Counted from the stretch's first letter, positions 1-12,758 are shown. The stretch is DNA of 64,000 nucleotides from Daldinia sp. FL1419 (GCA_025201765.1 MU623384.1:62001-126000), one strand, 5' to 3'. Notes: generated by a model from the sequence alone, not told the origin. Translations and numbers: made by a program.

Positions 1-2338
1 ATTTGGTATCTAGATCACTCGATATTCTCCGACGTAGTCGAACCAATGATGCTAGGGCAAGATGATAACCATCATAGGAAGTTTAAGATGTAAGATCGTT
101 ATATAGCTATCGTTGACAATTCGACATCCTTCCACAGCCGATAAGCCCGCCGTTCCACATTTGAAGCTTACTGAGGACGTTGTCGTGATATTAACACTCG
201 CTACCGCCCGGTGGCATTACTTTAGCCCATGAGTCCAGAGGGAGGGCACTAGAAAATAGAGCCGAGTGAATAATTCCTGGAGATGAGAATTCCTGATCCA
301 GCAGACCTTTGGAATGGAATGCTCGGAAGTTAGTCGCAAGGTTGAAAGTATGTCGTGGCCATGCCCGGTAGCTGAAGCGCTGGCAGATCAGATGGGTGAC
401 GTGGACATCAGAATCGCGAATCATGACCCCACGCAATAATCTTCTGCATTGAATCCGTCAGGCACGAATCGAGATAACGACGGCCAGGTTACCAGATTCA
501 TAGTGAGCCAGTATCAGTGCAGGAAAGGAACTAGAAGTCTATTCGCGCGGAGCACATGAAGCGGTTTCTCTTATAACCTCGACATAGCTGTTGGTAATGT
601 GGCTCGTTATGACACGGCCGCGAATATGTATATGCAATTTAAAGAATTGAGTCGTAGTTGCTGAAATCGGCTCTGGATAATTTGGCGAAACGATGGATAT
701 TAACCCCTTGATTGATAGAATGAGCACGAAAAGTAGCCTAGAAGCTTTACGCTGTTGCTGTTGTGAGATGCGTTGCTGGAAACTATTTTGTATAGTTTGG
801 AATACGACATGAAATATCCCTTGTGTACTAGAACGCGTTTTTGACGCCGAAGAGCTGGTGAATTAGATATTGAAAATAATATTCGTACTTTCATAGATCA
901 ACTAAAAAACATGTTAAGACCATAGGGATCAGCAGGAAACGGGTTTTCCGTGTTTCAATGTTGTGTAGTTTAAGTGGTGCAAGATATGCGGATAGCTTCA
1001 TGCTGTGAGAGGATCCGGGAAAGGTTACCAGCATAAAATCGCAGCTAAATCATATCGGCTTTCCTCGGAGTTGCAAGAAAAGCAATTTGAAATCAATTAT
1101 AACTTAAAGATAGCTGAGGAACTAAGGAATCACTCGAAAGGGGGCTTGGAAGCCAATGCATAGGTTATGAAGCCACCATGTTGAATGCGACCGAGAACAT
1201 CAAAATTCAAAATCGGTCCAAAGACAATCGAGGGGCTTCCAAAGACGATCCAAGATAGACCTGAGATTATACTAAAACACATTTTCTTCATTACCTGAAT
1301 CGGACTATTCTATAGAAGATCAATAAATGACTCAACTAATCGCCTGATTTAAAAATGTGTGGGAGGCAAGATTGAAGAAGAGAGAGAAGGGGAGAACGGA
1401 AAAGACAACGGGGGGAAGGGGGAAGGGGGGACGGTGGGAGGAGTGTGTGTGTGAGGGCTCGAGTTTCGTAGGCGCATGATTTGATCGAGGTGATGTTAAG
1501 AAGTGACAAGAAAAAAATAAAATAAAAATAACATTAAAAAAATTTAGGACGGGTACCTTTGGTAAATCGTGAGCTGTTGTTGGAGCTTCGGCCAATCAAA
1601 AAATTCGATAGTACGGATCAGCTTTATCAAACTGGGGAAAGATTCTGGGCGTTATGAGAGGTCCAAATCGGCGTCGAATCAGCCCTTCCAAGCTATTTGA
1701 GCTATTTCACTGGCTGCTGGAGGCTATGCAAGAAGTCCATCAGGCTGCGCGTTATTTACGTCTAAACCCGAAAGGGAAAGAGTTTAAAGGTTTCAGTAAG
1801 ATAATGCAACATCAAATGCTAAATACTATGTGAAGTAGGCAGGGAAGATAGAGTGCGATCGGATCCAAATATATGGGAGAAAGTGCGAATTACCTACCTC
1901 CATTGCTTACCTACATTACCTACCCTTGACTTGTTGGGCAATTTTTGTTATTAGGGTACCTTTGTACGGTATTTTATTTTAGTGCCCTGCGAATTTTAAA
2001 AAGTTGAATCCATATTTTAAGGAGGGGGAGGGGTGGAAAGCACCGATTCTCCTACGGTAGCTGATTGTACCAGGCTACCTAACGTACTTACTGATTGTAC
2101 ACGACCCCCCGCTTAATATATAAGCAAGCTCACCTTTCTCGCTGTCGCGTCCCGACCGAATGCCTTCTTCCCTTCCGTTTTCTCTCGACTATATCCTTTC
2201 CGTACCATAGAATCTTTTTCAATTTACATCCCACTCGATCTAAAATCATTTCAAAGATCCAATTGATCTGTTTTACCTGATTACCTGCATCTCCAGCATC
2301 CTACTCCATAACGCGTTATTAAACCAAATTCATTCGAA
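1..2338. other. Intergenic, no gene called
   Basis: Only short ORFs without recognisable motifs are present. The longest coding-looking stretch is an 81-codon minus-strand ORF at 191-436 that starts at TTG and matches nothing I know. A G/A-rich strand segment lies at 1376-1450. Positions 2090-2338 are the histone H1 promoter and CT-rich leader. Confidence 0.6.
2117..2124 (+). promoter_or_regulatory. TATA box of histone H1 gene
   Basis: TATATAAG lies 222 bases upstream of the H1 ATG and is followed by a pyrimidine-rich leader, the usual arrangement in highly expressed fungal genes. The same octamer precedes the deuterolysin and glycine-rich protein genes in this window. Confidence 0.5.
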
Positions 2339-3425
2339 ATGGGTCCCAAGAAGGCAGACGGAGCTCCCAAGCCCAAGAGCTCTCACGCTTCCTACCAGGT
2401 ATGTCCCACGACGGCTCCATCGGCCTTTTACAGGACCATCTTGAGTACTAATGGGTTATAGGAAATGATTACCGATGCTATTGTTCATGTACTTACTCCC
2501 ATCCCTTTGCGTCCGGCGCATCGTGTGTTGTTCAGTTGGTGTTTGGTCGGGCTGCATGCCAGGTGGTCATCCTCCTGCGCTGCCACTCAACCCTACGCAC
2601 CCACACACATGTTTAGTTTTATTGAGTGACCATGCTGACGCGTTTTTCAATTCGTAGCTCAAAGAGCGAAATGGTTCCAGGTATGTAAATTTGTTTTTGG
2701 TGTCCACTATTCTAGTGGTCGCGCATGCTCTCTAGATCAATTCATGCTAACTATATTATAGCCGTCAACAGCTCAAGAAGTATGTCAGGGCAAACAACAC
2801 CATCAATGTTCCCGACAAGATGTTCGACTCCTTGTTCAACAAGGCCTTAAAGGCTGGTGTCGATAAGGGTATCTTTGAGCAACCCAAGGGTATGTTACAT
2901 GTTAGGAATAATGTCTGTCGTGCTTGGATACTAATTTGTTGTAGGACCTTCTGGAGGTACCAAGCTGTCCAAGAAGTCTAAGCCTGCTGCTACCAAGCCT
3001 GCTGCTAAGAAGGAAACCGATAAGGACGCTCCTAAGAAGGCTGCTCCGAAGAAGGAGTCTGCTACCAAGAAGGCCGCTGCGCCGAAGAAGGCCGCTGCTC
3101 CCAAGAAGGAAGCTACTGAGAAGAAGCCTGCAGCAACGAAGAAGGCAGCGGCCCCCAAGAAAGCTCCTGCTGCTAAGAAGGCAGCAACCAAGAAGGATGT
3201 GAGTTTTTACGCGTCCTTATTAGCCTTGACGTTCTCTAATCTATTTAGGCTCCCGCTGCTGCCACCGAAGACAAGCCTGCCGCTTTAACGAAGACCAAGA
3301 CTGGTAGAGTTGCGAAGACCGCGGCCTCCAAGCCTGCTACTAAGAAGGCTGCACCGAAAAAGGCTGCTGCGCCCAAGAAGGAAAAGGCGCCTAAGAAAGA
3401 AGCAAAGGCTGAAGCTGCAGCATAA
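2339..3425 (+). CDS. Histone H1 (linker histone)
   Basis: Linker histone that binds nucleosomes and linker DNA in the nucleus. Six exons were assembled: 2339-2398, 2462-2488, 2658-2680, 2762-2889, 2945-3198 and 3249-3425. They join in frame to 222 residues. The N-terminus carries a short KKADG/PKPKSS tail. A globular winged-helix region follows, with EMITDAIVHLKERNGSSRQQ and KKYVRANN and, near residue 70, NKALKAGVDKGIFEQPKG. About 130 residues of K/A/P-rich tail (AAPKKE, ATKKAA repeats) complete the protein. Two tiny exons of 27 and 23 nt inside the globular domain make it easy to miss by ORF scanning. Introns begin gtatgt, gtactt, gtatgt, gtatgt and gtgagt. A TATA box lies upstream. The family call is secure; the exact ends of the tiny exons are less so. 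Confidence 0.93.
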
Positions 3426-5452
3426 ATATTCGCATCCTGGTTTTATGTCATTCGAATTGTGTTGGGGTTAGGCGGTTTATTGGCGTTTAGGGAAATATGG
3501 GTACAAAGTTACGTGTGCGTCTTTACTGCGCCATGGAATTAGGCGCGTGTTTTTGGAATGGTCGGTACCTAAGGGATTTCGGTGAAGGGGGGCGATAATA
3601 GCTCCGAAGCGTTGCAGATGTGTCCGACATACCTTCAGCGGTGCCAGCGGCTCGTGTGCATATTGTCCTTACCCTAGCGGGATCATGGTTATTTCGGTTG
3701 GATCGCACATATTCCCCAGTCATGGCATCTGTTAGAGGATGGGTATGGAACTGACGACATGATGAGAGTATATTTGTAATTATACCAATGAAAACAAGGG
3801 CCTCTGCACGGCTTCCGACCTACGCTATTATTGTATCCTTGTCGCGATTGTGAATGTGATGATGCTAGGGAACGCGTCTGCTTTCCCGTGGATTGTTTAC
3901 GGCTGGGTTCAGGGGGGATTGCGGGGCTTTTTACGAGTGCTGATGGTAGCTGTCACGTGGTAAGAGGGGCTCATCACTTATACATATTGATCTGCTATCC
4001 TTAATACATACGGCAGATGTTGATGATCCTAGTTGGTCTGTTGGTACAGAGTAGAACTGGCTTACACAATACCACAAATCAACGTTAAATCTCACGGAAA
4101 ATAAAGGTAGAATTTATTCAAATATTTCATTTGTCGATACAGGCTTGGCCGTGTCGAAAGCTATCTGGGTACCTACCTCTTAAACATATTTAACATAGGA
4201 CAAGATGCAAGGTTAAGCCACGCATAGCAGTTGATAAGTCAACCTTGATTACACTAACCTAACCGTTAGGTAATTGGGGATAAGGCAACTAAACATTTTT
4301 TTTTTCTTTTTAAAAAAAAAGGATGAGCTATGAAGTTATGTAGAGCAGAGAATAGGCAATGTCGTGTAAGATAATTATTTACCTAGCAGCCTAGGTACCT
4401 AGGTAGGAATAAGAGGTACATGATCTAATAATAATTCAAAGTTTCGGCTTGCCTTGGGATATCTTATATTCTTATATCTTATCAATAATGGAGTATAGAG
4501 TTGCTGGATGCGATGCTGCATAGGTACCTAGGTAAGTAGGTACATATGTAGTATAGAGATGGAACTCCTCCGCACACCTTTAAACTCGGACTTATGACTT
4601 ACAGATTTTAGTACCATGATCTTCCCTCTCCACTCTAGCCGGGTCGTTATTAGATCTGCATTTTGTTACCTGCTTCTGCTGCTTCTGCTGCTTGCACGCA
4701 TATGGTAAGGGCACATGTACGGGTTTATCCTGCTGATAAGCCGTTTTTAGATTAGCCTAGTTAGTTAGTATTAGAACCGTACGCTATGTAATTACACTGC
4801 TTCTATTTCGCGCGGAGATTCAAGGTTGAAGCTATTGCCTTTTCGATTAGGCACGGCAAGCAAGTACAGTAAGTAACCTAACCTTGGTTAGTGCAGAACG
4901 TTATCGTTATCAATTCAAACGGCCTCTAAAAGATGTATCGCAATCGCCGATAACTAACTCGTTACCGAAACTTCCGAAGACTCTGCCCACTTTCTATCTC
5001 TTCCACCACCATTGCCCATTGCCCATTACCCATTAACCACTAACTACTCCCGCTCCAAGCCTTTTAGACGCCTACTAAGAGCCCTAAGCAGGCTGACGCT
5101 AAGCAGGCTGACCTGACATATTACCTTGCAACCTTACACTTACACCAACGCTACCTAACTACCTAACCTACTTACATACCTCCTAAACATAGGTATCAAT
5201 ACAGTATATCGCTTCTCGGGCCCTCGTTTTTTCCACTGTATGTCGTAGTTCTAGAGGGGAGAGGGGGAAATCTACAAACTACTAAATAACAACTTACAAC
5301 GCTGATACCGACGTCGACCCGACTCACGTATCATGTATCACGTATCACGTATCATGGACGGCCTAACATACATGTAGCTTCTATTGTAACCTTTGCACAA
5401 TCTTTTCTAAATTGTGCTTTGCTTACTTTTAGGTGTTTTTCATCATCGCACC
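3426..5452. other. Intergenic, no gene called
   Basis: H1 3' region, then AT-rich DNA with A/T homopolymers near 4290-4320 and copies of the TACCTAGGTA palindrome at 4390-4407 and 4525-4534. The last 400 bases are the pyrimidine-rich upstream region of the proline-rich gene, including a heptamer repeat. No coding signal was seen. Confidence 0.6.
5324..5358 (+). repeat. Five tandem TCAYGTA heptamers
   Basis: TCACGTA, TCATGTA, TCACGTA, TCACGTA and TCATGGA run head to tail and end about 95 bases before the ATG of the proline-rich protein gene. The repeated TCACGT core resembles bHLH/bZIP half-sites, so a cluster of regulator sites is possible. A chance microsatellite is the alternative. Confidence 0.5.
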
Positions 5453-7450
5453 ATGTCTTCACGAGATCAGTCGCTTAGTTCAAATAACCCCTTTCGTCGG
5501 AAGCTAGGTTATCCTTCTCTTTCTACCGACGGCCCCGCCTCCGCGCCCGCTTCGAGCTTCAATAAGCCCCTCGATCCTATCCCACGGACACCCTTTACCA
5601 CATTTAAGTCTACCCCGCCTGGAGATGACGAACGCAAGATGCGTGAGGGGGGAGAGAGGGAGAAAGAGGCAACGCCGCTGCAGCCTAAGCCCAAGAAGGT
5701 CGTGAAGAGGGTTCGAGTTCAATCGCCGCCTCCGTCGTCACCCGAAGATACCGTACCCGTTAGCCGCTTCCCGTCCGTAAGCGACGGCGAGGACGACGAA
5801 GATGACGGTTATAAAAGCGATGATAGTAATCTACCAGACTACCTTGATCATGTTGATTCACCCGACACGGATTCTGCTACCGCGCGAGATCAGGATAGTT
5901 CTCGGCCTGGACGGTTAGAACCTCCCGCGAATCCCTTCGCAAAAACGCTGGAAGATTTAGAGCAGCCTGGACAAGAGCAGAGTACCAAGACAAAGGGGGC
6001 CCTCGACGTCGACTCGTTCAAACGACTTTTATTAACAGGCCATGCGAACATACCGAGCCACCCATCCGCGTCAGCACCTGAATTAGGAGGGGATTTGAGG
6101 GTTCAATCCTCTATATTTAGCAGCGAGGCTAGCACGGACTCGTATCCTCGGTCGCGTCGGTCTATCTTTGATACCGTACCAAAAGAAACCCCTCGAAGTT
6201 CGCCAAAGATTTACGGATCTGAAGATCCTAGGGAACAACGAGGAATCCTGCCTACGTCTTCCGTTTCTTCCATCCCTCCATCATCGACGAGGAAGAAACC
6301 ACCGCCTCCTAGCTCGCGGCATGGGAAACTAATAAAGATCGAGTTGGGAGAAGGTATAGAATCTCATACGACTAAAAGTTCACCACCTCCTGTATCTATA
6401 AATGTCACCGCCCTACCTTCTTCTACCGGTACTGCGCGTAAATCCAATTCACACGCAGGAACCCCATTGCAATCTCCGCTTTTAGCAACTGATGTAAACA
6501 AACCGCTTCCGCTAACACCTTTTCGTCCCTCCGTGGAAGAGGCAGTTGATTCTCCATTCGATCGCGAAGCCATAGGCAAGGTCCCCGAACCTTTCATCGA
6601 TCCACAGCCGGATCCTGAACCGCCAATAGCATTGCTAGCTGCTCGGGCTCATATCGAGTCGAACGGTACCACGCAGTCTCGCAAGCCTGTAGCGCCGCCG
6701 CCGCCACGCCGACACGGAAGAAGTGATAGTAGAGCACCTTCCATTAATACTACGAATGTAGACGAGGATACCCCACCGAGATCATCACTTGAGTCGAATC
6801 GGTCGCGAGCCGATAGTCTACGCACGAACACTAACCTGGGGAATCCGAATATACCCGCTCCTCCACCACCCCGCCGGCCAAATCATGTCAGACAGGGAAG
6901 TTCATTCACGAATCCAAGCCAAAGTAATTTTGCTTTAGCCTCTCCGATAGTGTTGGCTGAAAGCGAGCGTGCCCCAACAGGAGCGAGTCTCGGGCATGTG
7001 AGTAAAAGTGGGCAGATAGAAACCGCCGGCAGTCTAGCGACTATAACCACAAATAAGGACGGTCTTCCTAAATTATCCCCACCGCCTCCGCCACCTACCA
7101 GGCAAGCGAGTACTCGGCGCCCACCGAGCGTTAGGAGCATAGACCTTGGCAACGGGTCCAGCGCGGCGCGACGAGTTAGCAAGGAAAAAGATGGAGTGCT
7201 ACCCCCTCCTCCTCCACCCCCTCCGAGGCAACGCGGTAGTAGCCGCGCGAGCGTCGAAAGCTCAGTTGTACCTGTAGAGAGCACGAGGAATACCAGTGAT
7301 GACACTCAGAAGGATCTTGCGACATCTACCGAAACGTCTGTTTCAAAAGCGACTGATAAACAAGGGGAGGAGATATTGGCAGACCTCGACGCGTTACAGA
7401 GAGAAGTCGACGCCTTGATGGGAAGATATGGGAAAGCCAGTGGTAGCTAA
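5453..7450 (+). CDS. Proline-rich low-complexity protein, unknown function
   Basis: A 665-residue single-exon protein. The first ATG in a good context (caccATGtc) starts MSSRDQSLSSNNPFRRK; the open frame extends upstream only through a GTG. The protein is largely disordered: Ser/Pro-rich, with an acidic stretch near residues 110-140 and several poly-proline runs (APPPPRR near 415 and 465; PPPPPPTR near 545; PPPPPPPPRQR near 590) that look like profilin, SH3 or EVH1 ligands. The C-terminal 25 residues (EEILADLDALQREVDALMGR) form a predicted amphipathic helix or short coiled coil. I recognise no catalytic domain. An actin/cortex adaptor role would fit the poly-proline pattern, but that is inference. 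The leader may contain an intron ending near 5432 (cttttag). Confidence 0.8.
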   Translation: MSSRDQSLSSNNPFRRKLGYPSLSTDGPASAPASSFNKPLDPIPRTPFTTFKSTPPGDDERKMREGGEREKEATPLQPKPKKVVKRVRVQSPPPSSPEDTVPVSRFPSVSDGEDDEDDGYKSDDSNLPDYLDHVDSPDTDSATARDQDSSRPGRLEPPANPFAKTLEDLEQPGQEQSTKTKGALDVDSFKRLLLTGHANIPSHPSASAPELGGDLRVQSSIFSSEASTDSYPRSRRSIFDTVPKETPRSSPKIYGSEDPREQRGILPTSSVSSIPPSSTRKKPPPPSSRHGKLIKIELGEGIESHTTKSSPPPVSINVTALPSSTGTARKSNSHAGTPLQSPLLATDVNKPLPLTPFRPSVEEAVDSPFDREAIGKVPEPFIDPQPDPEPPIALLAARAHIESNGTTQSRKPVAPPPPRRHGRSDSRAPSINTTNVDEDTPPRSSLESNRSRADSLRTNTNLGNPNIPAPPPPRRPNHVRQGSSFTNPSQSNFALASPIVLAESERAPTGASLGHVSKSGQIETAGSLATITTNKDGLPKLSPPPPPPTRQASTRRPPSVRSIDLGNGSSAARRVSKEKDGVLPPPPPPPPRQRGSSRASVESSVVPVESTRNTSDDTQKDLATSTETSVSKATDKQGEEILADLDALQREVDALMGRYGKASGS

Positions 7451-10400
7451 GAAGTACGCGCCATCTAGATTTTTGGAAACAAAATTTTAATTCCATGGGT
7501 CCTCAAGTGAGAACTAACAACCAACACACGTGAGTGTACGAGGGCCCTCGAAATGGGAGAAGACCGGAAGGGTTTATTAGCATAGCCTGGATCGGCTCCT
7601 CTGCGACTGGATATGAGATATGAAATATGCGTCGTCGCACACAAAGTATGAACGTTATATAGGATCCGTGTACAGTAGGTAATTGTTAATGCTGGGGCCG
7701 CCAGATGTCCGGACACACTGACCGGCCCGGCCGGAGATTATAGTGCAGCGCAGTTGTTCCGGACCGTGGGAAAGAATGAAGCGTAAAGTTTGATCCCCCC
7801 CTTTATTTAATTATTGCTGTGGTACCCAGGTGTGAGAGGTATGTAGGTATGTATCTATCGTTGGGAAGCTCGCTCGCCCATGGGCATATATTGCTTCCCT
7901 TTAGTTAAGACTATAATGGCTTGTGTAATTAGACTTATACTAGCGGCTCTGTACTTATATCCACGTACAACCTAGCACGGTGCATGAAGGGGCGAGGTAT
8001 GGGACGGATGTGAATAGACCTGTTGGTGGGGGGTGAGAGGTTTCTGAGGCGAAGAGCTTAAGGAGAACTTGTATGTCGGCTCCCAGTATTAGCGCACCCG
8101 CTGTAACTAGTAGATATTTGAGTCTACATCTCTAAGCTACGTCCATGGAGGTATTCTATTGCCTTCATATCGAGGTGCTGTAAGCTTGGTTGACTTGTCG
8201 AGGATATGGTTGTGTTGTACCTAAGGTGTTCTATATGTAGACGCAAGTACTAGCCCCACGACCACTTATCACGGAGGCTATATGAAGTAAAGGGTATGTT
8301 CATCGAATATAGTTTCAACTGAGGGAATTAGACAAGTCTATGAGGAATCGTGGGGAATGCATTGGAATCAAATTAGTAGTCGTTTGCTCCTCTATGTAAC
8401 CCTTCCAGCAAGGTTCTCGCTTCACGACGGTATATGAGTTGATGGAATATCGAGTGACTGCCCCTTTACTATAACTCCTTCTGTCTCCTTATAGCCCGGC
8501 TCTGACTACTACCTCTGTTCACGTAGAAATGGATGAATGTTTCTTGAGGCTTGTAGATGCCAAATAGAACATGCTCTCTAACCATTACTTCTCGATCTCT
8601 TGATATTATATTATTATATTATTACACATATCAACGAGTCATCAACGAGTCATCTGTATCAATTACCACTCTGATATCAGGAGGCCTACTAGCCAACAAC
8701 TTGATGAATCATAACTCCTAGTGCTGAGTTCACGTCGAGTTCTCCGAATCCAGTAGGTAGCAGTGTCTGGGCTTGGCAGCGAAGATACTGCGTTATCATG
8801 GTAAAATATCTGCTCAACTCTTATAACTGCTCTTATATCCTGTATCTAACTACTAGAATAGGAAGTAAAGTCCACGGAGATTTAATACGTTCCGAGAATG
8901 AATGGGGCTTCCTCGACTGATTTGTCAGTTCATGACGGTGGATATGAATGTTCTCGGCCAGTGTGCCTTTGAAGCTAGGTGGCGGTATCCGACAATTCGC
9001 GGATGATAAGACGGGGTAATTCTGAGTGTACATCAAGGCCGCGAGGCTTTCTCGTACCTGCCGATCGAGGATGCTAGATGGCTGATTGCTGTTCTTCCGA
9101 CTAAATATGTCAACTGGAACGTTTTATGTACTGGGTGGCAACATACCTCGTTTATCTTGACATATGCCGTTGGGAAGTACGGGGCCTGGCCGAGAGGGCT
9201 CGAATGGGCCGGTAATGGTGACAACGCGTTACCGCCGGGACGGAGATACTAATCTGATAAAGCAGGTGGTACTACGAATCGATGTTGTATTAAACTTGAG
9301 GCTCGAACCTAACGCCGGGACCTGAGGGAGACCAGGATATGGAATTTGCCTTACGGCCGCACATCGAGCCCAAAAGAAGCACTCTTATAGTATCTTCCCC
9401 GCCATCCCAACGGTTCATACACTTATAAGCTTCGATATATGCGCCAAGGCAAAGGTCCCGGCAGCCAAGGAAGAAGGTCAGGATGATGTGGGTAACCATA
9501 GACCAGCAATCCTACAGGTCCGCATAATTCGATTATAGTTAAAAGAGCGATCTTAGCAGGATCGGGAAGGTCTGGCAGTTATACACCGAAAACCCGAGAT
9601 CTATAACGCTATAGCACTTTGGAGATCAATGGTGGTCTGGTCGCATGACATCGAATCTCAACTTCTCGATTTGCGATTCAGCTCGTCGAAGATCCGGCCA
9701 CCTCCCGAGCTGATAAGCGTTTCTTCGAGATTCGCGCCAAGAATCCGGACATTCCAGACCCTTGCGACAACGGGTGTTTTTAGATTTACCAAGTTGCAGG
9801 ACCCGATCATACCCAAGATCCCCAACCACGACCCTCCCCTCGCTGCCGGGTAAATTGTTCTTGGGGATCTGCCATACGGAGATTGACTTGTGTTTTCTTC
9901 GTCGTACCTTGGAGAATCGACAGATCATACGATGCGCTGAGGGGAACGACTGTGACTTCATTCGTTTTCCTGCAAAAAAGCGTTATCGCGTGTAATAGGG
10001 GTTACAATCGACAAATATGGCTGCTAATTCCGCGACTCCGCCATGCTCCCCGACAGGACGAAAGCGATGACGAGGTGAAGCGAGAAAGCATGTTATCTCC
10101 TTCCCATAGGGCTTGTAACGGTCTCCTTCCGAAGTTGGAAAACGGCTTGTTATCGCCCATACGATTTCTCCCCAGACGTGTTCCTGCAGCATCGCTTCTG
10201 TGACGGACGAGTAGGGATTGGCACACTACCGTGTCTCTGCCTAAATCAGGATGCTGGTCGTTGGATAGATTGTATAATGCTAGCGAACCCGTCACGGGGT
10301 TACTTCGACTACCGTGTCGTTGTAGCTATGACCGGTCATATCGCCGTCGAGAGTATGATTCCATCGGCTTGGCGTTTGGTTTTAACACTTGAAGGGCACT

Positions 10401-10632
10401 GCATTCTCCTACCCTGTTTTGCAGCTTCCTGAACGCGTCTAGAAAGAACTAATCATTCTAGAAGCATACTTCACAGAGGGTCTTCGAGTTCGACGTCGTG
10501 CGCTCTTCGGCTATATAAGATCCCTTCCCTCTCTCCTGAATTGTAAGAAACTCTATAACCAGCAAGCAACTCGAACAACAGCATCTTTAACAGCTCATAG
10601 CCAGTTCAACGTAGAACCAAAACATCTTCAAG
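7451..10632. other. 3.2 kb intergenic stretch, no gene called
   Basis: Short ORFs occur on both strands (for example 9290-9499 minus and 9883-10203 plus), but none has a recognised motif or a convincing splice chain. 9600-10430 is less AT-rich than its surroundings and could hide a decayed gene; I could not identify one. The last 150 bases are the deuterolysin promoter. Confidence 0.5.
10512..10519 (+). promoter_or_regulatory. TATA box of deuterolysin gene
   Basis: TATATAAG lies 121 bases before the ATG, followed by a CT-rich stretch (atcccttccctctctcc) typical of fungal transcription start regions. Confidence 0.55.
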
Positions 10633-11808
10633 ATGAAGTTTACCGCCGGTGTCTCCCTGTTTGCCGCTGTGGCCAGCGCCCTTTCGATCGACCTGAACAA
10701 GCGCGACTCTCCTCTCGATGTCAAGCTTGAGATGGTCGGCAACACAGCCGTCAAGGCTAGCATCACCAACACGTAAGGACCCCTATTTGCCTCCAACGCT
10801 ATTCAAAGAATACCAGAACTAACGCGCACTCCTAGTGGTGCTACTGACCTGAAGGTCTTCAAGACGGGTACCTTCCTAGATGAGAATACTGCTACCGAGA
10901 AGGTTGCCATCTATCAGGGCGGTGGGTTTTCTGCGGATACTCCATAAACTATTAAAGGAGACTAATCGAGATTGTTAGGCAACAAGGTCCAGTTCGATGG
11001 TATCCGTCTGCGCGTGATGACCACCGGCCTCGACGAGGAAGCTTTCAAGACCATCGCTGCTGGCGAAACCGTCGAGGCTACTTTTGACGTCGGCCAGGTT
11101 TACGACCTCAGTGCTGGCGGCGAGTACGATGTTGTCTCCCTAGGGGCTGTATCTTACGCCGAGCTCAACACCACCGACATTGCCGGTATCTACTCCGTCG
11201 CCGGCAGCACTGTCTCCGCCAAGGTTGATGGCGCAGCCGCTAAGGAAGTCCGCCGCCGCTTCCACGCCAAGCGCATCGACGTCCAGTCCGACTGCACCGG
11301 AAGCAAGCTCAGCGCTACCAACACGGCTGTCAGCAACTGCCGTTCTCTCGCCTCGGCGGCTCAGACCGCCGCGTCCTCGGGCTCAGCTACCAAGCTCACC
11401 GAGTATTTCAAGTCGAGCTCGAGCTCCGTCCGCAGCACCGTCGCCGGTGTCTTCCAGAAGGTTGCCAGCGAGTGCGGCAGCACTTCTTCCGGCGTTTCGG
11501 ATCTCTACTGCTCTGACGTATACAGCTCGTGCTCCAGCGGCGTCTTGGCGTACACTCTTCCCTCGGCCTCCTTCATGGTCAACTGCAACCTCTACTACAC
11601 CGCGTTGTCAGCTCTAACCCGAACCTGCCACGGACAGGACCAGGCTACCACCACCCTGCACGAGTCAACCCATCTCACCCAGATCAAGGGAACCGATGAC
11701 TACGGCACCTACGGCTACCAGGGCGTGCGAGGCCTCTCGGCATCTCAGAACCTTAACCACGCCGACACCTACGCGCTCTTCGCCAACGCCATCTACGTCG
11801 GGTGCTAA
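10633..11808 (+). CDS. Deuterolysin, M35 zinc metalloprotease (neutral protease 2), secreted
   Basis: Secreted zinc endopeptidase of the aspzincin family. Exons 10633-10772, 10836-10921 and 10979-11808 give 351 residues, the usual preproprotein length. Residues 1-19 are a signal peptide (MKFTAGVSLFAAVASALS). A propeptide follows and ends at a dibasic Kex2-type site (HAKR, residue 174), leaving a mature enzyme of about 177 residues that begins IDVQSDC. The zinc site is HESTH at residues 303-307 plus the downstream GTDDYG, which supplies the third (aspartate) ligand. The end, LNHADTYALFANAIYVGC, is characteristic of the family. Cysteines are spaced as in secreted deuterolysins. Both introns have canonical ends (gtaagg..tag and gtgggt..tag). 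Role: extracellular protein breakdown for nutrition. Confidence 0.95.
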
Positions 11809-12758
11809 ACGTATCGGCTACGCGCATTCATGCTAACTGGTTTCGCCGTTGGATAGGGGGGCTGTTGTTTCGGGGCATGGAACACCGGTAGCTGACTCTA
11901 GAGGGGGAGATGGAAAGAGAAAGACAAAGAAAGGAGAGAGAAGAGTATTATGTAAAAAACAAGATAAAAAAAAAAAGAGTGTAGATTCTTCCATCTCGTC
12001 TTTAGAGAAAGCTTCGGTAACTTGTAAGAGAAACTGGTGTTTCGTGCACTGCCTTCTCCCGACAGTGGGACAAAGCCAGCAAGAAGGCGGGGAGCAAAGC
12101 GCAAACTTCTATCGGATACAAAAAGCGGGATTGACGTGTTACCTTTTTATTACGATTGCTTTTTATTTTAGTTTTCATTGAATTGTATCCGATGTAGAAG
12201 AAATAAACATAGAAAGAATAAAAAGTTCCCGTTGTCAGTTATTACACACAAGGCAATTGTTTCTGTTCTATTAATATTAAGGAGGTACGTAACGCATCCC
12301 ACTTATATAAAAATAAAAAATAAAAATAAAAGTGACGTACTGAAAAAAAAAACCCAGAGAAACCCATACGTGTTTAGGGGGGTACCAGAGTAACTATCTA
12401 TTATTACACTGACTTCAACTTCGCTTGATACCTCCTTTCAGGTGATACCTCTTCTCAGGTATTAGAGGTTATCGAGGTATTAGTTGGCCATTGCGTAATT
12501 TAGATTTTCAACATCCTCAGGAAGGGTGTTCCTTACCACTTTAAGTTTTGATCAGCAAAAGCTCATATTGAATCCGCTCAAACGGGGACAGTTTCGTTTT
12601 TCTTTTCGTCCATCTCTATCTCTGTCGTTACGATCTTCCTTTTGTCCCTTCGTTTCTGTGCAGCGCACTTATTGTTATTATTATTGTTATTATTTTATTT
12701 TTTCGCATACATACCACTTACTTACATACTAAGGTACTCACCTAGGAGGTAGATAACC
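11809..12758. other. Intergenic, no gene called
   Basis: A/T-rich with purine-rich and A-rich runs (11920-11985, 12305-12360). The last 200 bases are pyrimidine-rich, suggesting the leader of the next gene. No coding signal was seen. Confidence 0.55.

Noticed and set aside
1332..1595. 87-codon minus ORF starting at TTG
   Set aside because: Low-complexity Pro/Phe/Ser from a G/A-rich tract; no start, no motif.
2931..3191. Minus-strand 86-codon Ala/Phe/Gly-rich ORF
   Set aside because: Antisense shadow of the Lys/Ala-rich H1 tail; the plus strand has the spliced histone.
6883..7305. Minus-strand 140-codon ORF with poly-Gly runs
   Set aside because: Antisense of the poly-proline codons of the proline-rich protein; its composition is explained by that.
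11180..11617. 145-codon plus ORF inside the deuterolysin gene
   Set aside because: Out-of-frame shadow rich in Ser/Pro/Ala; the M35 frame contains HESTH and the family C-terminus.
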